The position numbers were made by a program, and so were the translations under genes. The notes beneath the pieces are model-generated. The model was not told where the DNA came from and did no database searches. It saw only the letters and a list, made by a program, of their open reading frames with translations. Positions 1 through 5,465 of a stretch of 10,222 nucleotides of DNA are shown one piece after another. How positions within the stretch are numbered: the first letter of the stretch is position 1; every line of letters starts with the position of its first letter. The DNA is from Deltaproteobacteria bacterium. GTDB lineage: Bacteria > Desulfobacterota > Binatia > DP-6. The stretch spans positions 1 through 10,222 of the forward strand of contig VBLD01000149.1 of the NCBI GenBank assembly GCA_005879205.1. The letters run 5' to 3'.

Positions 1-907
1 CACGCGCTACTTCGCGCCGGACTGGCTCGAGTTCTACGGTCAGGTGAATTACCTGAAGGCGGGGCTCGTCTTCAGCGAGGGGATCACCACGGTGAGTCCC
101 CGCTATGCCGCCGAGGTCCAGACGCCCGAGCTCGGCAACGGCCTCGACGGCGTTCTTCGGGCGCGCGCGCGGCGCCTGGTCGGTATCCTCAACGGGGTCG
201 ACTACGAGGAGTGGAACCCCGCGACGGATCCCCATCTCGCCGCGCGGTACGACCCGGCCGACCTGCGCGGCAAAGCGCGCTGCAAGGCGTCCGTGCAGGC
301 GGAGCTCGGTCTGATGGTACGCGCCGACGTGCCGCTGCTCGCCGTCGTGTCGCGGCTCGCCGAGCAGAAAGGCTTCGATCTGCTCGGCCACGCGCTTCCC
401 GAGGTGCTCGCGACGACCGACGTGCAGGTCGCCATCCTCGGCTCCGGCGAGGCCCGCTACGAAGCCCAGATGCGCGCCGTGGCCGCCGCGTTCCCTCGAC
501 GCGCCGTCTTCCGAAACGAGTTCAACGAGCCGCTCGCCCACCGCATCGAGGCGGGTGGGGACGTCTTCCTCATGCCGTCGCGCTTCGAGCCGTGCGGCCT
601 CAACCAGCTCTACAGCCTGCGCTACGGCACCGTGCCCGTGGTGCACGCCACCGGCGGTCTCGACGACAGCGTGACCGAGTTCGACCCGGCGACGGGCACC
701 GGGACGGGGTTCAAGTTCACCCCGTACACGCCCGACGCGTTCATCGCGACGCTGGCTCGGGCGCTTCGCCTGCACGCCGATCCGGCCGCATGGCAGCGTC
801 TGCTGCGCAACGGGATGGCGCAGGATTTCTCCTGGCGTCGCGCGGCGTCGGCGTACGCGCGGCTGTACGAGGAGCTGCCCGCGCCCGAGGTTCGGCGGCT
901 GCCGTGA
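1..907 (+). CDS. glgA: Glycogen synthase, GlgA type (5' end truncated by window edge)
   Basis: The enzyme transfers glucose from ADP-glucose to the non-reducing end of a growing alpha-1,4-glucan in the cytoplasm (GT5 family). The frame is open from base 2, so the GTG at 44 is internal, and about 301 C-terminal residues are present; full-length family members have roughly 480. Visible landmarks are TTVSPRYAAEVQTPE near the start, GILNGVDYEEWNP, the sugar-nucleotide-binding stretch VSRLAEQKGFDLL (about residues 116-128 of the fragment, containing the Arg and Lys that contact ADP-glucose in known GlgA), and the GT-B signature PSRFEPCGLNQLYSLRYGT with its conserved Glu near residue 196. The region covers the linker and the whole C-terminal Rossmann domain. 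It converges with the phosphatase gene, 28 bp away. The stop is TGA at 905-907. The family call is secure; the choice of ADP-glucose over UDP-glucose rests on family knowledge. Confidence 0.95.
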   Translation, partial: TRYFAPDWLEFYGQVNYLKAGLVFSEGITTVSPRYAAEVQTPELGNGLDGVLRARARRLVGILNGVDYEEWNPATDPHLAARYDPADLRGKARCKASVQAELGLMVRADVPLLAVVSRLAEQKGFDLLGHALPEVLATTDVQVAILGSGEARYEAQMRAVAAAFPRRAVFRNEFNEPLAHRIEAGGDVFLMPSRFEPCGLNQLYSLRYGTVPVVHATGGLDDSVTEFDPATGTGTGFKFTPYTPDAFIATLARALRLHADPAAWQRLLRNGMAQDFSWRRAASAYARLYEELPAPEVRRLP

Positions 908-909
908 GC

Positions 910-922
910 GCGCCGGCGGCGC
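910..922. terminator. Short GC hairpin between convergent genes
   Basis: GCGCC-GGC-GGCGC forms a 5-bp stem with a 3-nt loop. It lies in the 28-bp gap between the glgA stop and the stop of the convergent phosphatase gene. No T-run follows on either strand, so it is not a classical intrinsic terminator, and in such GC-rich DNA a stem this short can arise by chance. Confidence 0.2.
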
Positions 923-935
923 CCGCGTCTCCCGG

Positions 936-1583
936 CTACTCGCCCTCGACGACGGCGATCAGCTCGGCGGGATGCTCGATCATTCGCTCGGGCTCCGCCG
1001 CGGCGAGCCCCTCGGGGGTGAGCCCCCACGCAACGCCGCAGAACGCCACCTCGGCGGCGCGGGCCGTGCGCACGTCGATCGCCGAGTCGCCCACCAGCAG
1101 CATCCGCTCGCGCGGCGTGCGGGTGAGGGCGCAGAGCCGCTCGAGGCCGGCTGGATCGGGCTTGCGGGACGGCAGCGAGTTGCCGCCGATGATCGCGACG
1201 AAGCGGTGCGCGAGCCCGAGGCCCTCGAGGATGGACCGGCTCATCGCTTCCGGTTTGTTGGAGAGGACGGAGAGGGCGACCGCCCGCGCCTCGAGCGCAG
1301 TCAGCACCTCGACGATCCCCGGATAGGGGCGCGTCGCATCGAGCAGGTGCGCCCCGTAGTGGGCCATGAACAGCGCCACGGCCTCGTCCAGCTGATCCGC
1401 GCGCGCCGGACCGAGCGCCCGCTGGACCAGCATTCGCGCACCCTCGCCGACGTAGCCGTAGAGCGTCTCCGGCGGCTGCTGCGGCAGGGCGAGCGTCCCG
1501 AGCACGTGGTTCACGGCCCCGGCGAGGTCGGCACGCGAGTCGATCAGGGTGCCGTCGAGGTCGAAGACGACGTGCTCGTACAC
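936..1583 (-). CDS. HAD-superfamily phosphatase, phosphoglycolate phosphatase-like
   Basis: This is a 215-residue soluble HAD hydrolase of the Gph/PGP type, probably removing phosphate from 2-phosphoglycolate or a similar small phosphoester. All four HAD motifs are visible: FDLDGT (nucleophile D8 and acid/base D10), SNKP (S108), SRKPDP (K141) and GDSAIDV (D166, D170). The helical cap inserted after motif I marks subclass I. I chose the GTG at 1583 because FDLDGT then begins at residue 7, as is usual. The open frame continues upstream through the Fe-S carrier gene, but that part is low-complexity Ser/Arg/Thr and is not coding. The gene follows the Fe-S carrier stop by 19 nt and is probably co-transcribed with it. 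No strong Shine-Dalgarno sequence precedes it. E. coli Gph is longer (252 aa), and sequence alone cannot separate it from related HAD phosphatases such as PpaX. Confidence 0.88.
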   Translation of the reverse strand: MYEHVVFDLDGTLIDSRADLAGAVNHVLGTLALPQQPPETLYGYVGEGARMLVQRALGPARADQLDEAVALFMAHYGAHLLDATRPYPGIVEVLTALEARAVALSVLSNKPEAMSRSILEGLGLAHRFVAIIGGNSLPSRKPDPAGLERLCALTRTPRERMLLVGDSAIDVRTARAAEVAFCGVAWGLTPEGLAAAEPERMIEHPAELIAVVEGE

Positions 1584-1602
1584 GACGCCCGCGGGCGCGG
1601 TG

Positions 1603-1962
1603 TCAGACGGCAAACGACGAGCCGCACCCGCACGTGTGCGTCGCCTTCGGATTCGAGAACTTGAACCCGCCCCCGTGCAGGGTGCCCACGTAGTCGATCT
1701 CGGTTCCTGCGAGGTACTCGGCGCTCGTCGCATCGACGAGTACGCGGATGCCGTCGTACTCGAGGACCAGATCGTCCTCGCGCATCGTGTCGTCGAAGTC
1801 GAGCTGATAGCTGAAGCCGGAACATCCGCCACCGACGACCGCGACGCGGAGCGCGCGGGTGAGCGGCAACCCCTCGCGCGCACGAAGCTCCTTCACCTTT
1901 TCGACCGCGCCGGGGGTCAGGTGAACATGCGCTGGGGTCTCGATTGCCGGGTCTGCACTCAC
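1603..1962 (-). CDS. A-type iron-sulfur cluster carrier (IscA/ErpA/HesB family)
   Basis: This 119-residue cytoplasmic protein accepts Fe-S clusters from a scaffold and passes them to apo-enzymes. It shows the whole family pattern: HLTPGAVEKVKEL near the N-terminus, VVGGGCSGFSYQLDF with C47, and the C-terminal THTCGCGSSF with C111 and C113. These three cysteines are the known cluster ligands. GGGFKFSNPKA precedes the last pair, as in ErpA and IscA. The GTG at 1962 is chosen because it gives the family's normal length and a short N-terminal extension; the in-frame codons upstream look like non-coding sequence. The gene leads a two-gene unit with the phosphatase 19 nt downstream and is divergent from the sensor kinase. 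No ISC or SUF scaffold genes are nearby, so I cannot choose between ErpA, IscA and SufA. A sigma70-like promoter abuts the start codon (separate entry). Confidence 0.93.
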   Translation of the reverse strand: MSADPAIETPAHVHLTPGAVEKVKELRAREGLPLTRALRVAVVGGGCSGFSYQLDFDDTMREDDLVLEYDGIRVLVDATSAEYLAGTEIDYVGTLHGGGFKFSNPKATHTCGCGSSFAV

Positions 1963-1968
1963 ACCTGC

Positions 1969-1997
1969 ACGATAGAGGCAGGTGGCGGAAAAGTCAA
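1969..1997 (-). promoter_or_regulatory. Sigma70-like promoter for the Fe-S carrier gene
   Basis: On the minus strand TTGACT (1997-1992, 5/6 match to the -35 consensus) is followed by an exact 17-bp spacer and TATCGT (1974-1969, 4/6 match to -10). Only six bases (GCAGGT) separate the -10 box from the GTG at 1962, so transcription would begin at or within about 2 nt of the start codon. The site is seen directly; promoter activity and a leaderless transcript are inferred. Confidence 0.5.
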
Positions 1998-2066
1998 CGA
2001 AATGCGCGGTCTTGCACGATCGGGACGGGGAGCTTGCTGTTTCTCCGGTTCGTGCGCGTTTGCGAG

Positions 2067-2102
2067 CCCACGCCTCGCGGAGCTGCATGCGGGACGCGTG
2101 GG
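2067..2102 (+). promoter_or_regulatory. Inverted repeat upstream of the sensor kinase start
   Basis: CCCACGC (2067-2073) and GCGTGGG (2096-2102) are perfect 7-bp inverted arms around a 22-nt loop. The right arm overlaps the purine-rich GGGAGG (2100-2105) directly before the candidate ATG at 2106. In RNA it could hide the ribosome-binding region; in DNA it could be a dyad for a regulator. Function is inferred, and GC-rich sequence gives such dyads by chance fairly often. Confidence 0.25.
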
Positions 2103-2105
2103 AGG

Positions 2106-3929
2106 ATGGCACATCCGTTGCTGCGGCTTTCGCTGGCCGGCCCCATGCGCTCCGTCTCGTTGCACCTACCGTTCGGCGCTCGTCGCCACGGCCCGCGCGC
2201 CGCCCCGCTCGAGGCCTTCTCGCGCACCGAGAAGATCATCGCCTTCTGCCGCCTGTTGCTGACCATCTACACGCTCATCGTCGTCACGATCGATCCTCAG
2301 CAGCCCTCGTTCAAGCCCAACTTCGCCGACGTCGTGCTCGGGGCATACGTCGCCTACAGCACGCTGCTCTTCTTCCTCGTGCGCGGCGCCTACGTCTCCG
2401 CGCAGCGCGTCGGCTTCTTCTCCGCGGCCGCCGACATCGTCTGGGTGAGCGTCATCGCCTTGTTCACCGAAGGCGGGACGAGCCCGTTCTTCGCTCTCCA
2501 CGTCTTCGTGATCCTGAGCGTCAGCGTGCGCTGGGGCCTGGCGGCGACGATCGCCGTCACGGTGCTGCTCGCCCTCTTCTATCCGGGGCTTCTCATCGCG
2601 GGTCGCTGGATCGACTTCCACGAGTCGGTATTTCGCAACATGCACCTCTTCCGGCCGATCTACCTGCTGATCATCGGATACCTGATCGGCTACCTGGGTG
2701 AACACGAGCGGCGAGCGAAGCGGAAGCTCGGCTTCATGCTCGAGCTGCCGGCCGCGTTCCGCCGCAAACGGCCGCCCGGTCGGGCCTTCAGTCGCCTGGT
2801 GCGGCGCGCGCTCGACTACTTCAAGGCCGAGCGCGGCACGCTCGCGCTGCGCGACCCCGAGAGCGGCCGCTACTTCGTCTGGGACGTGGCACGGACGGGC
2901 CGCCGGACACGCCTCTCGCTCCGCATCACCGAGGACGATCCGTTTCCCTTCCGGTTCGCGGAACCGACGGAGGGGTTCATGGCCAACGATCTGCGCCCGG
3001 ACGGCGGCACGGTCACGTGCTACGACGTGCTGACCGGCGCCATGGTGCGCAAGGCGATTCCGGCGGCCACCCCGTTGCCGGGGGAGGGTCGCGCGCAGGC
3101 GCTGCTGGTGGCGCCCGTGCTCATCCAACGCGAGCCGCGTGGCCATGCCGCGGTGGTGCGCGAGACCCGCGGCAAGTTCACGCGCGACGATCTCGAGTTC
3201 CTCCTCCTTCTCGTCGGACAGGCCGCGGCCGGCTTCGAGAACGTGCGGCTCCAGGACAAGGCTGAGGAGCTCGCCGTCCTCGAGGAGCGCGGGCGCATCG
3301 CCCGCGACCTGCACGACGGGTTCATCCAGTCGCTCGCCGGGATCGATCTGCGCGTCGAGGCCTGCAAGCTCCTGCTCCAGCGCGACCCCTCGCGCATCCG
3401 GCACGAGCTCGAGGAGTTGCACGAGGCCGTCAACCGCGGCTACCGGGAGGTGCGTCACTACCTGAGCATCCTGCGTGCGGCCAGCCGCCCGGCGGACGAC
3501 CTGTGGTCGTCGCTCGACCGCCTCGCGGCGGAGTTCTCGATCCGCGAGCGGCTGAGCGTCCACCTGGTGCGTCCCGAGTGCGAGCCCGACCTGCCGATGT
3601 CGACGGCGTACGAGCTGACCCAGATCGTTCGGGAGGCGCTTCGGAACGCCGTGCGGCACGGGCGCGCGACCCAGGCCGTCGTGAAGATCGCCACGCGCCC
3701 CTCGCACCTCTATCTCGTCGTGCGCGACAACGGCCGCGGCTTCCAGAACGGGCACGGCGTGACCGATGCCGACGGGTTCCTTCCGGCGGGCGCCGCTCCG
3801 TGGTCCATCCGCGAGCGCTGCGCCGCGCTGGGCGGGACGCTGCGCGTGCGCACGGAGGCGGGCCGCGGCGCCGAGCTGTCCTTGACGATTCCCGCTTCGT
3901 CCCCTGCAGACCGGAGGATGCACGCATGA
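2106..3929 (+). CDS. Membrane sensor histidine kinase (6 TM, GAF-like, HisKA_3, HATPase_c)
   Basis: From the ATG at 2106 the product has 607 residues. Six hydrophobic segments lie at about 43-62, 73-92, 102-120, 126-142, 144-166 and 182-198 with only short loops, so the stimulus is probably sensed in or near the membrane. A basic linker leads to a GAF-like domain (about 225-385). The HisKA_3 dimerisation helix follows, with RGRIARDLHDGFIQSLAGI and phospho-acceptor H403. The HATPase_c domain has an N-box in EALRNAVRHG (N514), a DNGRGF box (541-546), and LGGTLRVRTEAGRGAELSLTIP at the end. The G-rich loop before the last motif reads APWSIRERC instead of the frequent GLxGMRER. The gene overlaps the response regulator by 4 nt (ATGA), so the two are cognate partners. 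The start is uncertain: GGGAGG directly abuts ATG 2106, and TTG 2118 or ATG 2145 are alternatives that leave every domain intact. The ligand is unknown. Confidence 0.9.
   Translation: MAHPLLRLSLAGPMRSVSLHLPFGARRHGPRAAPLEAFSRTEKIIAFCRLLLTIYTLIVVTIDPQQPSFKPNFADVVLGAYVAYSTLLFFLVRGAYVSAQRVGFFSAAADIVWVSVIALFTEGGTSPFFALHVFVILSVSVRWGLAATIAVTVLLALFYPGLLIAGRWIDFHESVFRNMHLFRPIYLLIIGYLIGYLGEHERRAKRKLGFMLELPAAFRRKRPPGRAFSRLVRRALDYFKAERGTLALRDPESGRYFVWDVARTGRRTRLSLRITEDDPFPFRFAEPTEGFMANDLRPDGGTVTCYDVLTGAMVRKAIPAATPLPGEGRAQALLVAPVLIQREPRGHAAVVRETRGKFTRDDLEFLLLLVGQAAAGFENVRLQDKAEELAVLEERGRIARDLHDGFIQSLAGIDLRVEACKLLLQRDPSRIRHELEELHEAVNRGYREVRHYLSILRAASRPADDLWSSLDRLAAEFSIRERLSVHLVRPECEPDLPMSTAYELTQIVREALRNAVRHGRATQAVVKIATRPSHLYLVVRDNGRGFQNGHGVTDADGFLPAGAAPWSIRERCAALGGTLRVRTEAGRGAELSLTIPASSPADRRMHA
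3913..3917 (+). promoter_or_regulatory. Ribosome-binding site of the response regulator
   Basis: GGAGG lies inside the last codons of the kinase gene, 8 nt before ATG 3926 and 11 nt before the second ATG at 3929. The spacing favours 3926, which also forms the ATGA overlap with the kinase stop codon and suggests translational coupling. Confidence 0.7.
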
Positions 3930-4600
3930 TGCCTCAGCCGAGAAGACTCCGCCTCGTCATCGTCGACGATCACACGCTGTTCCGTGAGGGCCTGCGCACG
4001 ATCCTCGAAATGGAGGACGACATCCAGGTGGTGGCCGACGCCGAGAGCGCGGAGGACATCGTCGAGCTGGTGTGGGAGACCAAGCCCGACGTCCTGCTGC
4101 TCGACATCCGCATGCCGCAGGGCAGCGGGCTGGACGCGGTCCCCGCCGTCCTGCGCATCAGTCCGGGCACGCGCGTCCTCGTGCTCACCGCCTGCGACGA
4201 GAAGGAAGAGCACATGCGCGCCTTCAAGCTCGGCGCCAAGGGCGTGGTCCTGAAGGACTCGGCTCGCCAGACCCTGATGCAGGCCATCCACACCGTGTGT
4301 ACCGGCCAGGTCTGGGTCGATCCCCGCATGACCGGCGCCCTCGTCGAGGAGCTCTCGCATCTCGGTCCCGAAGGCTCGAGCACGAGCAATCGCGACGAGA
4401 ACGGCCTTACCGAGCGGGAGCGCGAGATCGTCCGCCTGGTCTCGTCGGGACAGAAGAACAAGGAGGTCGGGGCGACCCTCGCGATCAGCGAGCGCACCGT
4501 GAAGACCCACTTGACCAACGTCTTCCAGAAGCTCGGCGTGCGCGATCGGGTGGGGCTCGTGATGTACGCGCTGCGGCACGGACTGACGCGCGCGGCGTAG
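3926..4600 (+). CDS. NarL/FixJ-family response regulator (REC + LuxR-type HTH)
   Basis: This 224-residue DNA-binding transcription regulator is phosphorylated by the sensor kinase encoded just upstream. The receiver domain covers about residues 9-125: acidic pair D14/D15 in VIVDDHTLFREGL, phospho-acceptor D60 in LLLDIRMP, switch Thr T88 in VLVLTA and Lys K110 in GVVLKDS. A linker of about 25 residues leads to a LuxR-type helix-turn-helix (about 160-220): LTEREREIVRLVSSG, then NKEVGATLAISERTVKTHLTNVFQKLGV with the recognition helix around SERTVKTHL. All signalling residues are present, so it should be active. Its start overlaps the kinase stop (ATGA) and has a well-placed GGAGG. Target genes cannot be read from the window. 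The product is like NarL, DegU or LiaR in architecture, but I do not assign a named regulator. The stop is TAG at 4598-4600. Confidence 0.95.
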   Translation: MMPQPRRLRLVIVDDHTLFREGLRTILEMEDDIQVVADAESAEDIVELVWETKPDVLLLDIRMPQGSGLDAVPAVLRISPGTRVLVLTACDEKEEHMRAFKLGAKGVVLKDSARQTLMQAIHTVCTGQVWVDPRMTGALVEELSHLGPEGSSTSNRDENGLTEREREIVRLVSSGQKNKEVGATLAISERTVKTHLTNVFQKLGVRDRVGLVMYALRHGLTRAA

Positions 4601-4649
4601 ACTGCGCACCGTTCTCGCCGGCAGCCGTCTCGGACCCCGGAGCTAGGAG

Positions 4650-4675
4650 CGCGACCCAAGACTTCTTGGGTCGCG
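4650..4675. terminator. Left hairpin of the palindromic element, possible terminator for the response regulator
   Basis: A perfect 12-bp stem with a 2-nt loop (CGCGACCCAAGA / CT / TCTTGGGTCGCG) starts 49 nt after the response regulator stop. It could halt or stabilise the kinase-regulator transcript. No T-run follows, so a terminator role is inferred only from position and stem strength. Confidence 0.35.
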
Positions 4676-4721
4676 GACACAGACGCGAGCGTGTGGCGCT
4701 CACGTCACGCGCCACCGCCGT

Positions 4722-4747
4722 GCCGCGGCTGGCAAAGCCAGCGCGGC
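4722..4747. repeat. Internal hairpin repeat, left copy
   Basis: GCCGCGGCTGGC, loop AAA, then GCCAGCGCGGC with one bulged base. The full 26 bp recur as an exact reverse complement at 4826-4851, one of the features that make the surrounding element nearly symmetrical. Confidence 0.75.
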
Positions 4748-4825
4748 GGAACGGACACGCGCCGTTCAAAAGGCCTCGCGACTCTCATCTGTCGGCGGCG
4801 GCTGCGGAACCGGGCGTGTTCGTCT

Positions 4826-4851
4826 GCCGCGCTGGCTTTGCCAGCCGCGGC
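4826..4851. repeat. Internal hairpin repeat, right copy (inverted)
   Basis: This is the exact reverse complement of 4722-4747 (loop TTT on this strand). Arms this long matching without error point to a shared origin or gene-conversion-like upkeep, not chance. Confidence 0.75.
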
Positions 4852-4896
4852 AGGACAGTCGCGCGTGATCCCGACGGAACACCCTCGCGTCCGGTT

Positions 4897-4922
4897 CGCG
4901 ACCCAAGATGTCTTGGGTCGCG
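4897..4922. terminator. Right hairpin of the palindromic element, possible terminator for the uvrC-comEC-guaD unit
   Basis: A 12-bp perfect stem with TG loop (CGCGACCCAAGA / TG / TCTTGGGTCGCG). On the minus strand it begins three bases after the guaD stop codon, a plausible place to end the transcript or protect its 3' end. No T-run is present. Confidence 0.35.
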
Positions 4923-4925
4923 CTC

Positions 4926-5462
4926 CTAGTACAGCACCCGGTCCGGCTTCGCGAGCCTGAGCGTGAACGGCCGCCGCCCTTCGTCGCCGAGCAGGCGGAT
5001 GAGCCGGATCGTGCGTTCCGCCGGCGAGCGCGCCATGTCCTGGTGGAAGCGAGCATCGTCGAACCCCGCGGCCGCTGCGTCCATCCGCGTCCCGGCGAAG
5101 TAAACGGTTCCGAGCCGCGACCAGTAGATCGCCCCGAGGCACATCGGGCAGGGCTCGCAGCTCGCGTAGAGGGCGCAGCCATCGAGACGGTAGGCGCCGA
5201 GCGTCGCGCACGCGTCGCGAATCGCCTGCACCTCGGCGTGGGCGGTCGGATCGCCGAGTGGCACGACCGCGTTGAATCCGGTGCCCACGATGCCGCCCTC
5301 ACGCACCACGACGGCGCCGAACGGGCCGCCGCCCGCCCGCACCCGTGCCTCGGCCAGTTCGATGGCGAGCCGCAAGAAGCGCTCGTGACTCGCCGCCTCT
5401 TCCACCACGGCGATGCTACGGGCCGGGCGGCTCGGTTGCAACGCGACCCGTCCGGACTCCAC
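4926..5462 (-). CDS. guaD: Guanine deaminase-like nucleoside/nucleobase deaminase (CDA fold)
   Basis: The protein is a 178-residue zinc-dependent cytidine-deaminase-fold enzyme, most like Bacillus-type guanine deaminase, which converts guanine to xanthine and ammonia in purine salvage. The zinc site is visible: H75-A-E77 in DPTAHAEVQAIRDAC (E77 is the proton shuttle) and C105/C108 in SCEPCPMCLGAIYW. GPFGAVVV (46-53) and the C-terminal AGFDDARFHQDM and AERTI segments match GuaD rather than TadA, whose equivalent motif is usually LEPCxMC and which lacks the FDD segment. The C-terminal ...RVLY ending resembles the aromatic ending of GuaD, so the protein looks complete. I chose GTG 5462, 3 nt after the comEC stop, as it suggests translational coupling; GTG 5408 is a later alternative giving a protein nearer 160 aa. 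The TAG stop lies in the CTAG end of the palindromic element. Exact substrate (guanine or another purine or nucleoside) is not proven. Confidence 0.88.
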   Translation of the reverse strand: MESGRVALQPSRPARSIAVVEEAASHERFLRLAIELAEARVRAGGGPFGAVVVREGGIVGTGFNAVVPLGDPTAHAEVQAIRDACATLGAYRLDGCALYASCEPCPMCLGAIYWSRLGTVYFAGTRMDAAAAGFDDARFHQDMARSPAERTIRLIRLLGDEGRRPFTLRLAKPDRVLY

Positions 5463-5465
5463 GCG

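Larger units (their letters stand above)
4643..4929. repeat. 287-bp palindromic repeat element with hairpin-forming terminal inverted repeats (MITE- or REPIN-like)
   Basis: This fills the 325-bp gap between the response regulator and the guanine deaminase. The 33-bp ends (4643-4675 and 4897-4929) are inverted copies differing at one base. Each end starts with CTAG-GAG and contains a near-perfect 12-bp stem, CGCGACCCAAGA, 2-nt loop, TCTTGGGTCGCG. A second pair of inverted copies, perfect over 26 bp, lies at 4722-4747 and 4826-4851, 79 and 78 bp from the two ends. Each of these forms its own hairpin around GCTGGC-AAA-GCCAGC. The sequence between the pairs is also loosely symmetrical, and GAACGG/CCGTTC forms a further small stem near 4749-4767. 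I see no credible gene inside. CTAG at both ends could be a 4-bp target duplication as made by some IS5-family elements; TA inside it would fit IS630/mariner-type elements. No transposase is present. Confidence 0.8.

Noticed and set aside
1584..1883. N-terminal extension of the phosphatase frame into the Fe-S carrier gene
   Set aside because: The extra 100 codons overlap a well-conserved gene in another frame and are Ser/Thr/Arg-rich; FDLDGT should lie near the N-terminus.
1963..2112. N-terminal extension of the Fe-S carrier by 50 codons
   Set aside because: It would run through the predicted promoter and into the kinase start region, lacks family similarity, and exceeds normal A-type carrier length.
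2166..3923. Long minus-strand open frame opposite the sensor kinase
   Set aside because: The composition is low-complexity and no family motif is seen; the kinase on the plus strand accounts for the whole region.
4652..4925. Small open frames inside the palindromic element
   Set aside because: They read through hairpin repeats on both strands, giving near-identical short peptides (ATQDxLGR) purely because the DNA is inverted-repetitive.
4643..4929. CRISPR array
   Set aside because: There are only two copies of each repeat, in inverted orientation, with no regular spacer pattern and no cas genes.
4926..5462. tRNA adenosine deaminase TadA
   Set aside because: The zinc motif is similar, but the SCEPCPMCLGAIYW wording and the FDD-containing C-terminal segment match guanine deaminase better.
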